From: FEN-1219 sp036274615
GTDB taxonomy: Bacteria; Pseudomonadota; Gammaproteobacteria; Steroidobacterales; Rariloculaceae
DNA: 12,754 nt
Direction: 5' to 3'
Assembly: GCA_036274615.1 (NCBI GenBank)
Contig: DASUFK010000257.1
Coordinates: 1-12,754 of the forward strand
The notes under the pieces were generated by a model. The model ran no database searches and was not told where the DNA came from. It was given only the letters and a program-made list of their open reading frames with translations. The position numbers were made by a program, and so were the translations under genes. This document shows positions 1 through 6,765 of this stretch, one piece after another (the first letter of the stretch is position 1; each line of letters starts with the position of its first letter).

Positions 1-75
1 TCGGGCATGGGGCGCGAGGGCGGCATCGAGGGGCTCGATCCGTACTTCGAGCTCAAGACCGTCTACTTCGCGTGA
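1..75 (+). CDS. Aldehyde dehydrogenase family protein, C-terminal end (partial)
   Basis: The window opens inside this gene; 24 codons and a TGA stop remain. The visible tail begins SGMGREGG, continues GLDPYFELK and ends TVYFA. This is the conserved C-terminal signature of NAD(P)-dependent aldehyde dehydrogenases (S-G-x-G-R-E-G-G, then a Y-x-E-x-K motif), which lies near the dimerisation region. Nearly every codon ends in G or C, as in the core genes downstream. The catalytic cysteine and cofactor-binding parts lie outside the window, so substrate and subfamily cannot be told. The gene points toward the Uma2 remnant but is separated from it by about 138 bases containing two hairpins, so co-transcription is unlikely. 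Confidence 0.8.
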   Translation, partial: SGMGREGGIEGLDPYFELKTVYFA

Positions 76-81
76 GTCGTC

Positions 82-102
82 GCCGCCGGGATCCCCGGCG
101 GC
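82..102 (+). terminator. GC-rich hairpin just after the aldehyde dehydrogenase stop
   Basis: A perfect 9-bp inverted repeat (GCCGCCGGG / CCCGGCGGC) with a 3-base loop starts seven bases after the stop codon. It is strong and well placed for termination or 3'-end protection, but no T-run follows, so it is not a classical Rho-independent terminator. Confidence 0.4.
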
Positions 103-130
103 AACTCACCGTCTGCATACGACCGGCGGC

Positions 131-152
131 AAGGTGCGCAAATGTGCGCCTT
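131..152 (+). terminator. Second hairpin, ending in a short T run
   Basis: AAGGTGCGC pairs with GTGCGCCTT (9 bp including two G-T wobbles) around an AAAT loop. The 3' arm runs into TTT at 151-153. Together with the hairpin at 82-102 it may end transcription from the aldehyde dehydrogenase gene. The T-run is very short, so the call is tentative. Confidence 0.35.
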
Positions 153-195
153 TCCGCAGGTTTCCGCGCGTGGCTTTAAGCGCGCGGCAGCGGAC

Positions 196-201
196 TATAA
201 T
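196..201 (+). promoter_or_regulatory. TATAAT box (sigma-70 type -10)
   Basis: A perfect consensus -10 hexamer stands in GC-rich surroundings, nine bases before the ATG at 210. Transcription would begin near 208, so a transcript starting with or near ATG is expected. No good -35 is visible at 17 bp spacing. A direct repeat TTTCCGC at 151-157 and 161-167 lies upstream and could be incidental. The ATG opens a frame unrelated to the Uma2 frame that follows. Confidence 0.45.
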
Positions 202-213
202 TCCCACCCATGA

Positions 214-588
214 TCGCTCGGGCTGAACGGGTCGCACGAGGCCGCGCAGCGCGACGAGCGCGGCGCCGAGGCGGACGAATGCTATATCTTCGGGCCGGAG
301 CCTCGTTCGAAGCGCCGTCCGGACCTGGCGATCGAGGTCGTCGTGACGTCGGGCGGCATCGACAAGCTCGACGTGTATCGCAAGCTCGGCGTAGGCGAGG
401 TGTGGTATTGGCGTAGCGGCAGCATCCAAGCCTACGTGCGGCGCGGCGTGAGCTACGAAGCCGTGACCTCGAGCGAGGCGCTGCCCGGCATCGATCTCGA
501 GCAGCTCGCGAGCTTTCTGGATCGGCCCACGGCCAGCGCCGCGATCCGCGAGTATCGGGAAGCGCTGCGGTCGCGGTCGGCTACGTAG
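214..588 (+). pseudogene. Uma2-family (DUF820) endonuclease-like gene, 5'-truncated
   Basis: The frame is open from just after the TGA at 211-213 to TAG at 586-588. Its translation carries the C-terminal half of a Uma2 protein: RGAEADECYIFG, then PDLAIEVV (Asp codon 322, Glu codon 334), then TSGGIDKLDVYRKLGV (Lys codon 364) and EVWYW. These are the acidic and lysine positions expected of the PD-(D/E)XK fold of this family. Intact relatives are roughly 180-200 residues; about 124 codons remain here and the N-terminal helices and first strand are missing. No ATG exists in this frame upstream of the conserved part; a GTG at 343 could give only an 81-residue fragment without the catalytic Asp. 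Usual function in the family is unknown beyond predicted nuclease. It is most likely a decayed copy left by a deletion that fused a promoter and start region to the rest of the gene. Confidence 0.75.
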
Positions 589-786
589 AGCGCGATTCCA
601 AGCTCCCGCGGCGATCAAAGCGGCACCGCTCACTCAACCGCCTCGCGTGCGCAGCGGCACGATCTAGGGTAGTGTCGCAGGCGGGCTCGCGCTCGGCGTG
701 GCTCGAGCCCGATCCCTGGGCCGTACAACGGCGCGACATCGCCGAGTGCGGCTCTTCGACTGTCTCGGCAAAGGAGTTTGCCGCGA
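589..786. other. Intergenic leader before the efflux operon
   Basis: About 200 bases without a convincing gene. An inverted repeat GGGCTCG (683-689) / CGAGCCC (704-710) with a 14-base spacer could be a regulator site or leader hairpin for the downstream operon. A weak -10-like TACAAC is at 724-729 without a credible -35. No tRNA cloverleaf is seen. Confidence 0.3.
771..776 (+). promoter_or_regulatory. Ribosome binding site that sets the adaptor start at 787
   Basis: AAGGAG lies 10 bases before the ATG at 787. The in-frame TTG at 778 would be only one base away from this site, too close for use, so ATG 787 is preferred. Confidence 0.6.
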
Positions 787-2082
787 ATGCGAACATGGGT
801 AACGAGGGCGGCGGGCGCGGCGGCCGCGCTGCTGCTCGGCGCTTGCTCGCCGACCGAGGAGGGCGAGCAGGAAGAGCAAGTCATTCCCGCCGTCGAAGGC
901 GTTCAGGTCAGAACCGGCACGCTGCCGCTCGAGGAGCGGCTCGCGGGCTCCGTCGTCGCTCGTAATCAAACCGAGATCTTCGCCGAGGTGTCCGGGCGCA
1001 TCGTCGAGGTGCTCGCGAACGACGGCGACCGCGTGACAGCCGGCGCCCCGCTCGTGCGGCTTCGCGCGACCGAGTTCGAAGAGCAGCTCCGGCAGGCGGA
1101 GGCCGGCCTCAGCGTTGCCGAGGCGCGCGTGAAACAGGCCGAGGCCAACGACACGCGCGCACGGGCGGCTCTCAAACGCATGGAGACTATCGTCGAGCGC
1201 AACCTCGGCAGCGCGGCCGAGCTCGAGGGCGCGCAAGCCGCGGCCGCGTCGGCGGAAGCCGAGCTGCTGTTGATGCGGGCCGAACGGCTCCAGGCCGCGT
1301 CGCTCGTCGAAGAACGGCGCAGCGCACTCGGCAAGACCACAGTGCGCGCACCGATCACGGGCGTGGTCGGCGGACGCAACGCGGAAGTCGGTCAGCTCGC
1401 GACCGGGAGCTCGCCGCTGTTCGTGATCGGCGATCCGAACGCGGTGCGCGTCACGATCACCCTCACCCAAAGCATGCTCGGCTACATCGAGACCGGGACG
1501 GCGGCGAACGTGTACAGCGGCGCGCAGGATCCGCCGATCGCAGCGAAGGTCTCGCGGATCTCGCCCTTCCTGCACCCCGTCACGCGCACCACCAACGCCG
1601 AGATCGACGTCGACGAGCAGGGCTCGCTGCTGCGCCCCGGCATGTTCGTAACCGTGGACGTGCTCTACGGCCAGAGCGAGGTGGGGGTGCTCGTGCCGAA
1701 CAACGCGATCTACCACGATCCGCGCGACGGACGCGAGGGCATCTGGCTCGCGTCGGTGGAGGAGGCGCTGCGGCCGCTCGAGCCCGGCTCGGGCGCCGAC
1801 GTGCCGCGCTCGGAGCTCGATCCGTCCGGCCCGGTGACCGTCGCGTTCGTGCCCGTGCGCGTCGTCGCGCGCGGCCGGCTCGTGACGGCGGTGGAGGGGC
1901 TCGCCGCGGACGACTGGGTAGTCACCGTCGGCCACGAGCTGCTCGCGAACAACGACAGCGGCAAAGCCATCGTCCAGCCGACGCCGTGGGAGCACATCTT
2001 GCGCCTGCAGCAGATGCAGACGCGCGATCTGTTCGACGTCATCCGCCGCAAGCAAGAGCTCGCCGGTGGGGCGCTGAACTAG
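787..2082 (+). CDS. RND efflux periplasmic adaptor (membrane fusion protein), lipoprotein
   Basis: The 431-residue product is the periplasmic adaptor linking an inner-membrane RND pump to an outer-membrane channel. The first 19 residues form a lipoprotein signal ending in the lipobox LGAC, with Cys20 as the acylation site, followed by an acidic linker. The two halves of the biotinyl-lipoyl-like domain are visible at about 68-90 (VSGRIVEVLANDGDRV) and 184-208 (VRAPITGVVGG). An Ala/Glu-rich helical hairpin at about 95-182 lies between them. Beta-barrel and membrane-proximal domains follow at about 218-385, including RPGMFVTVDV. Beyond residue 398 there is an extra helical tail rich in Arg, Gln and Glu, not typical of the family core. 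The next gene starts 10 bases later, so the two form an operon. Substrate cannot be told. No TolC-like gene is present in the window. Confidence 0.93.
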   Translation: MRTWVTRAAGAAAALLLGACSPTEEGEQEEQVIPAVEGVQVRTGTLPLEERLAGSVVARNQTEIFAEVSGRIVEVLANDGDRVTAGAPLVRLRATEFEEQLRQAEAGLSVAEARVKQAEANDTRARAALKRMETIVERNLGSAAELEGAQAAAASAEAELLLMRAERLQAASLVEERRSALGKTTVRAPITGVVGGRNAEVGQLATGSSPLFVIGDPNAVRVTITLTQSMLGYIETGTAANVYSGAQDPPIAAKVSRISPFLHPVTRTTNAEIDVDEQGSLLRPGMFVTVDVLYGQSEVGVLVPNNAIYHDPRDGREGIWLASVEEALRPLEPGSGADVPRSELDPSGPVTVAFVPVRVVARGRLVTAVEGLAADDWVVTVGHELLANNDSGKAIVQPTPWEHILRLQQMQTRDLFDVIRRKQELAGGALN

Positions 2083-2092
2083 CCGGGGCACG

Positions 2093-5000
2093 ATGTCGAT
2101 CACCGCGGTCTCGGTTCATCGCCCCATCGCCACCACGATGGCGTGTCTCATCGTGATCGTGCTCGGCCTCATCAGCTTCCGCTTTCTCCCCGTCGATCTC
2201 TTGCCGCCGATCGAGTTCCCGCAACTCAACATCAACGCGCGCTACGGCAACGTCGGCCCCGAGGAGATGGAGCTCATCATCACGGAGCGCCTCGAGAACG
2301 CGGTGGCCGGTGTGCCGAACCTCGAGCAGGTATTCTCGTACTCCGGCGAAGGCAACTCGAACCTCAACCTTCGCTTCGCCGAAGGCACGAACTTGGACGA
2401 GGCCGCGAACGACGTGCGCGCGGCGCTCGACCGCGTGCGCGGCAGCCTGCCCGACGAGGTGGACGCGCCCCAGATCGGCAAGTTCGACCCGAATCAGCAG
2501 CCGATCGTGGTTCTCGGCGCGAGCTCGAACCGGCCGCTCGTCGAGCTCACGACAGTGTTGCAAGAGGAGCTGATGCGCCGCTTTCAGCAGATCCCGGGCG
2601 TCGGCTCGATCGAGATCTGGGGCGGCGTGTATCGCGAGGTGAACGTCGATTTGCTGCGCGATCGCCTGATCGCGAGCGAGCTCACGGCCGGCGAGGTCGT
2701 GGCGGCGATCAGTCGAGAGAACGTGAACGTCCCGGCGGGCAACGTGCGTGACGGTCTGCGCGACCTTTACGTCCGCACGCTCGGCGAGTACACCGACGTG
2801 CAGCAGATCGCGGACACCGTCGTGAAGGTGGTCGACGGCAGCCCGATCCGTGTCAAGGACGTGGCGGAAGTCGAGCTCGGCTATCGCGACATCGGCCGCT
2901 ACGTCGAGATCGCCGGCCTGCCTACGATCCGCATGGGTATCCGCAAGCAGACCGGCGCGAACACCGTGGAGGTGGCGCGACGGATCCGCGAGGAGATGGG
3001 GCGAATCAACGAGACGCGCTCCGATCTGCAGATGCAAGTGATCCAGGACCAGAGCACGTACATCCAGGCTTCGATCGACAACGTGCGCAACTCCGCGATC
3101 TGGGGCGGCATTCTTTCGATCGTCGTGCTGTTCGCTTTCTTGCGCAGCGGGTCCGCCACCTGGGTGATCTCCGTTTCGATCCCGATCTCGATCGTCGCGA
3201 CCTACGCGCTGATCTATTTCTCCGGGCTCACCCTCAACCAGATGACCTTCGGCGGCATCGCCCTCGGCATCGGCATCATCGTCGATTCCTCGATCGTGGT
3301 GATCGAGAACATCGTGCGGCAGCGTCAGCGCGGCAACGCACCTATCCCGAGCGCGCTCGAGGGCACACGCCAGGTGGCCGGGGCGGTGATCGCGTCCTCG
3401 CTCACGATCTGCATCATCTTTCTGCCCGTCTGGTTCATGCGCTCGACCACCGCGGCGCTCTTCAAGGAGCTCGCGATCGTCGTCGTGTTCTCGCTGCTCT
3501 GCTCGCTGGTCGTGGCGCTCACGTTCGTGCCGATGCTCGCGAGCCGGTATCTCAAGGTGAAGCCGCCTCCGCGGCCCGGGCGCCGCGACATCTTCGCCGA
3601 GATGGATGCTTGGTATGCCCGAGTGATCGACCGTGCGCTCCACCATCGCGCTGCGGTGGTATGGACTTCCGCGGGGCTGTTCGTGGTGTCGCTGTTCCTC
3701 GTGCGCTTCGTGCCGTTCGAGCTCGCGCCGCAAGCCGACGGCGAGAACATCCAAGTGGGCATGCGCATGGACGACGGCACCAACATCGCCGTGATGTACG
3801 AGTACGCTCAGCTGCTCGACGCCGGGGTGCGGTCGGTTGTCGACCCGAAGGACGTGGTCTTCATGACGAAGGACGTGCGCAACAACCGTGCGAACGTCGA
3901 CCTCACGCTCAAGCCGACGCACGAGCGCAGCATGACCAGCGCCGAGATCGCGGATCACATCCGCGACGAGATCGAGCACACGATCCCCGGCGCGAACATC
4001 TGGGTGAACGCCCAGTCCGGGATCGGCATCCTACGGCAGCTGTTCCAGCGCGGCGGGGAGAGCACGTCGCTCGAGCTCGAGTTGCGCGGGCACGATCTCG
4101 AACGCGCGGAAGCGATCATGACCGAGATGGTGCGGCGCATCGAGGGCGTCGACGGCGTCAGCGACGTCGAGGCGAGCAACCGCGAACGCCGCCCCGAGCG
4201 CAACATCGTGTTCGACCGCGAGCGGATCTCGCAGCTCGGTATCGGCGTGCAGGACATCGCAACGGCGATCCAGACGAGCGTGGGCGGCCGCCGTGCCGGC
4301 GTCTACCGCACCGGCGGCAACGAGATCGACATCAACGTGCGCCTGCGGCCCGAGGACCGGCGCTCCACGCTCGACCTCCAGAACATCGCGGTGCGCACGT
4401 CGGCGGGCATCCTGCCGGTATCGGCGATGATTCGGCAGGAAGACGGCCGCGGGCCGGTCTCGATCAACCGCGTGGACGGTCAGCGGGTGAGCTACGTCAG
4501 CGCCAACCTCGAGGAGGGCGTGGCGCTCGGGGAGGCGGTTGGCCGGATTCGGGCCGCGCTCGCCGACCTGCCGCTGCCCGACGGTTTCAACGTGTATTTC
4601 GGCGGCGAGTACGAAGAACAGCAGCAAGCACAGCGCGACTTCCTGCTCGCGATCCTCATGGCGATCGTGCTGATCTACATGGTGATGGCCGCGCAGTTCG
4701 AGCGCTTCGTGGACCCGCTGATCGTGATGGCCGCCGTGCCCGTGGCCGCGGTCGGCATCGTGCCCACGATGTTGCTGACCGGGACCACCTTCAACCTCCA
4801 GAGCCTCATGGGCGTGGTGATGCTCGTGGGCATCGTGGTGAACAACTCGATCGTGCTGGTCGACTGCATCAATCTGCTGCGCCGCGAGGAAGGTATGGGA
4901 GTGCGCGAAGCCGTGATCGAGGCCGGCAGGCTACGGCTCCAGCCGATCTTGATGACCACTGTCACGACCATCCTCGGACTGCTGCCGCTGTCGTTCACTT

Positions 5001-5188
5001 TCGGCGCCGGCTCGGAGCTCCAAGCCGCCCTTGCGCGCGTAGTGATGGGCGGCCTCACGGCGTCGACGATCATCACGCTCGTGCTGATCCCGGTGATCTA
5101 CGTGATGGTGGCCGAGCTCGCGGCGCGGCGAGCGGAGCGCCGCGGGCTAGCGGGCCAAGCGGGGGGCGTCAGACCCGCCCGAGCGTAA
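2093..5188 (+). CDS. RND efflux transporter, HAE1/AcrB-like inner-membrane subunit
   Basis: The 1031-residue length is right for a hydrophobe/amphiphile-efflux RND pump, a proton-driven exporter working as a trimer with an adaptor and outer-membrane channel. TM1 (about 10-30) begins after the usual short cytoplasmic helix (SVHRPIATTM). TM2-TM6 span about 336-483, TM7 about 521-540 and TM8-TM12 about 850-1008, with two large periplasmic loops between. TM4 has GIGIIVDSSIVVIENI with Asp398, matching the AcrB Asp407 position; the neighbour matching Asp408 is Ser399. In TM10 the AcrB Lys940 position is Asn917 (GIVVNNSIVLVD). This pattern resembles the VDNS/VNN subgroup of HAE1 pumps rather than AcrB itself. 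Heavy-metal CusA-type pumps are less likely. The start ATG has only a weak GGGG upstream, so coupling to the adaptor stop is plausible. The stop abuts the facing DUF2182 stop. Confidence 0.94.
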   Translation: MSITAVSVHRPIATTMACLIVIVLGLISFRFLPVDLLPPIEFPQLNINARYGNVGPEEMELIITERLENAVAGVPNLEQVFSYSGEGNSNLNLRFAEGTNLDEAANDVRAALDRVRGSLPDEVDAPQIGKFDPNQQPIVVLGASSNRPLVELTTVLQEELMRRFQQIPGVGSIEIWGGVYREVNVDLLRDRLIASELTAGEVVAAISRENVNVPAGNVRDGLRDLYVRTLGEYTDVQQIADTVVKVVDGSPIRVKDVAEVELGYRDIGRYVEIAGLPTIRMGIRKQTGANTVEVARRIREEMGRINETRSDLQMQVIQDQSTYIQASIDNVRNSAIWGGILSIVVLFAFLRSGSATWVISVSIPISIVATYALIYFSGLTLNQMTFGGIALGIGIIVDSSIVVIENIVRQRQRGNAPIPSALEGTRQVAGAVIASSLTICIIFLPVWFMRSTTAALFKELAIVVVFSLLCSLVVALTFVPMLASRYLKVKPPPRPGRRDIFAEMDAWYARVIDRALHHRAAVVWTSAGLFVVSLFLVRFVPFELAPQADGENIQVGMRMDDGTNIAVMYEYAQLLDAGVRSVVDPKDVVFMTKDVRNNRANVDLTLKPTHERSMTSAEIADHIRDEIEHTIPGANIWVNAQSGIGILRQLFQRGGESTSLELELRGHDLERAEAIMTEMVRRIEGVDGVSDVEASNRERRPERNIVFDRERISQLGIGVQDIATAIQTSVGGRRAGVYRTGGNEIDINVRLRPEDRRSTLDLQNIAVRTSAGILPVSAMIRQEDGRGPVSINRVDGQRVSYVSANLEEGVALGEAVGRIRAALADLPLPDGFNVYFGGEYEEQQQAQRDFLLAILMAIVLIYMVMAAQFERFVDPLIVMAAVPVAAVGIVPTMLLTGTTFNLQSLMGVVMLVGIVVNNSIVLVDCINLLRREEGMGVREAVIEAGRLRLQPILMTTVTTILGLLPLSFTFGAGSELQAALARVVMGGLTASTIITLVLIPVIYVMVAELAARRAERRGLAGQAGGVRPARA

Positions 5189-5974
5189 CTACACGAGGGG
5201 CGACGCCGCCATCCACCCGCCCGCGACGATCAGCGCCGCGCCGCTGAGCCGGTTTCCTTGCACGCCGAGCGGCGCGACTTTCTCCGCGAGCACGAACACC
5301 GTGATCGCCGCGATGCAGAGCAGGCTCATCACGCCGCCCACGAATAGCAGCAGCATCAGTGCCCAGCAGCAGCCCACGCAGTAGAGGCCGTGCGCGAGTC
5401 CGAGACGCCACGCGCCCGACGGGCCGGCACGCCAGTGCTCGGTGAGAAAAGCCGCGGGCGAACGGCACGACGCGAGACACGACTGCTTGAGCGGCGTGAG
5501 CTGGTAGAGCCCGGCGGCGACCAGGAGCGCGCCGCCGAAGACCGGTCGCGTGATCTCCATCATCGGCGAAACCAGCGTGAGCGCCGTGAGCGCGCTCTGC
5601 ACGAGCGTGGCCGCGAGGCTGAACGCAGCCCACACGGCCAGATAGCCCGCGGCGAACACGTAGGCGCGAGCCGCGGCGTCGTGCCCATCGTCGCTGCGCC
5701 GCACCACGGCCGTGTAAATCAGGATCGCGGGCGCGGCGGACGGCACCATCATGCCCACCATCATCGCGAGCCACATCGCGAACAGCAGCGCGTGGTGCGC
5801 GAGCCCGCGGTCGGCCGCCATCATCCACGCCGACGGGCCCGACATCGAGCCGTACATGTCGAGCGCCATCGGCACGATCCACGCCCACGAGAGCAGCACG
5901 GCGACCGCGAGCGCGCCGCCCACGAGCCATCGATCGCGGACGAGCGCCGACTCGAGCGCGCTGCGCGTGGTCAC
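5189..5974 (-). CDS. DUF2182 predicted metal-binding integral membrane protein
   Basis: The 261-residue product is hydrophobic, with roughly six to seven membrane segments (about 18-38, 61-88, 103-130, 143-160, 193-215, 217-233, 242-258). It matches the DUF2182 family by a Met-rich helix MMVGMMVP (71-78), a paired-cysteine loop LKQSCLASC (Cys166, Cys170) and GLYCVGCCWA (Cys199, Cys202, Cys203). The family is described as predicted metal binding, but no biochemical role is known to me. The start is GTG at 5974, 13 bases after the DUF1326 stop and with no clear ribosome binding site, so translation is probably coupled to the upstream gene. His60-His61 and the cysteine clusters are possible ligands, by inference. 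Copper or heme handling is conceivable but unproven. Confidence 0.85.
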   Translation of the reverse strand: MTTRSALESALVRDRWLVGGALAVAVLLSWAWIVPMALDMYGSMSGPSAWMMAADRGLAHHALLFAMWLAMMVGMMVPSAAPAILIYTAVVRRSDDGHDAAARAYVFAAGYLAVWAAFSLAATLVQSALTALTLVSPMMEITRPVFGGALLVAAGLYQLTPLKQSCLASCRSPAAFLTEHWRAGPSGAWRLGLAHGLYCVGCCWALMLLLFVGGVMSLLCIAAITVFVLAEKVAPLGVQGNRLSGAALIVAGGWMAASPLV

Positions 5975-5987
5975 GAGACCGGGAGAG

Positions 5988-6626
5988 TTAGTGCACGACG
6001 CCGCGCGTGGTCCAGTGGACGCGCGCGAGATGGGCGTGCGTGTTGTCGAACAGGAGCTCGATCGGGCCGCCCGCGGTTTTCGCCTTGCCCGCGGTGAACT
6101 CCGCCTCGATGAACTCGAAGCCCTTGGGGATGTTCACGCGTACGCGATGTGGGTCGCCGGTGACGGGATTGGTGATCGGGCTCGATGTGCTGTCGATCAG
6201 GCCCGGCACCGCTACCTTCGCGGTACCGTTGGCGACGTCGATCGCGAGATCGATGCGCTTGTAGAGCGTGGGAAGATTGTTCGACACCATCGCGGCGAAC
6301 ACGTTGAAGATCAGCGCCCCGGGCTCGGTCTCGCGGCCGTGGGCGATAGCGTCGAGCGCCGCGCGCTGTTTCGCGTCGGCGCGCTCATCGACGATCGCCT
6401 GGAGCGTGCCGTTGCCCAAGTGAATCGGGCCGGGCCACATGGCGAGCACGCCCCAGCGTAGGCCGTCGAGCCGCACGTCGCCGAAGCGTCCTTCGTCGAT
6501 CTGAAAGAACCCGTGCGCGCGGCAGTGGCCGTGCGTGGGCAGCGCGTTGAATTGGCACGGACAGCCCACCGCGCAATTGCAGTTGCCGAACTCCGTGCCC
6601 TTCATGTACCAGTCGACGAGCGCCAT
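5988..6626 (-). CDS. DUF1326 domain-containing protein
   Basis: The 212-residue soluble protein has no signal peptide and is probably cytoplasmic. It is recognised by the N-terminal DUF1326 signature: a Trp (W6), then GNCNCAVGCPCQF, giving Cys16, Cys18, Cys22 and Cys24, followed by HGHCRAH (His32, His34, Cys35, His38). The central part carries GRFGDVRLDGLRWG and MWPGPIHLG, and the C-terminal part NTHAHLARVHW (His197, His199, His204). The Cys/His cluster looks like a metal or cofactor site, an inference from composition. The ATG is preceded by AGAGGG seven bases away. It is the first gene of a two-gene operon with DUF2182, a pairing also met in other genomes. No reaction is known for the family. 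Confidence 0.85.
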   Translation of the reverse strand: MALVDWYMKGTEFGNCNCAVGCPCQFNALPTHGHCRAHGFFQIDEGRFGDVRLDGLRWGVLAMWPGPIHLGNGTLQAIVDERADAKQRAALDAIAHGRETEPGALIFNVFAAMVSNNLPTLYKRIDLAIDVANGTAKVAVPGLIDSTSSPITNPVTGDPHRVRVNIPKGFEFIEAEFTAGKAKTAGGPIELLFDNTHAHLARVHWTTRGVVH

Positions 6627-6633
6627 CGGAATG

Positions 6634-6639
6634 CCCTCT
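6634..6639 (-). promoter_or_regulatory. Ribosome binding site for DUF1326
   Basis: On the minus strand this reads AGAGGG, seven bases before the ATG ending at 6626. It supports this start and contrasts with the missing site before the downstream DUF2182 GTG. Confidence 0.5.
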
Positions 6640-6765
6640 TGAATGCGCGGAGCTTACACCGCGCCGGGGCACGAGTGCACACCGCCGCCAGCCGGCGTGA
6701 CGAACAGCGCCGTTGCTCGGGCGAGCGAGCCCGTGCCACGATGACGCGCATTTCGAGAGTGCCTC

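Noticed and set aside
106..633. A 175-residue minus-strand frame over the Uma2 remnant
   Set aside because: The plus-strand frame has clear Uma2 motifs; the antisense product has none and no start signal.
589..786. Possible tRNA or small RNA in the gap before the efflux operon
   Set aside because: Several short GC-rich palindromes are present but they do not assemble into a cloverleaf, and no promoter-terminator pair brackets them.
664..2103. A 479-residue minus-strand open frame opposite the adaptor gene
   Set aside because: Same antisense effect of high GC; low-complexity Arg/His/Ala-rich product, no ribosome binding site, no recognisable motif.
2039..3979. A 646-residue open frame on the minus strand opposite the RND gene
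   Set aside because: It is a mirror of a GC-biased coding gene: the product is dominated by Asp, His, Arg, Ala and Val with no domain, and the plus-strand RND reading is unmistakable.
3610..5247. A 545-residue plus-strand frame inside the RND gene
   Set aside because: Shadow in another frame of the RND gene, rich in Arg and low in complexity, running past the real stop without any homologous feature.
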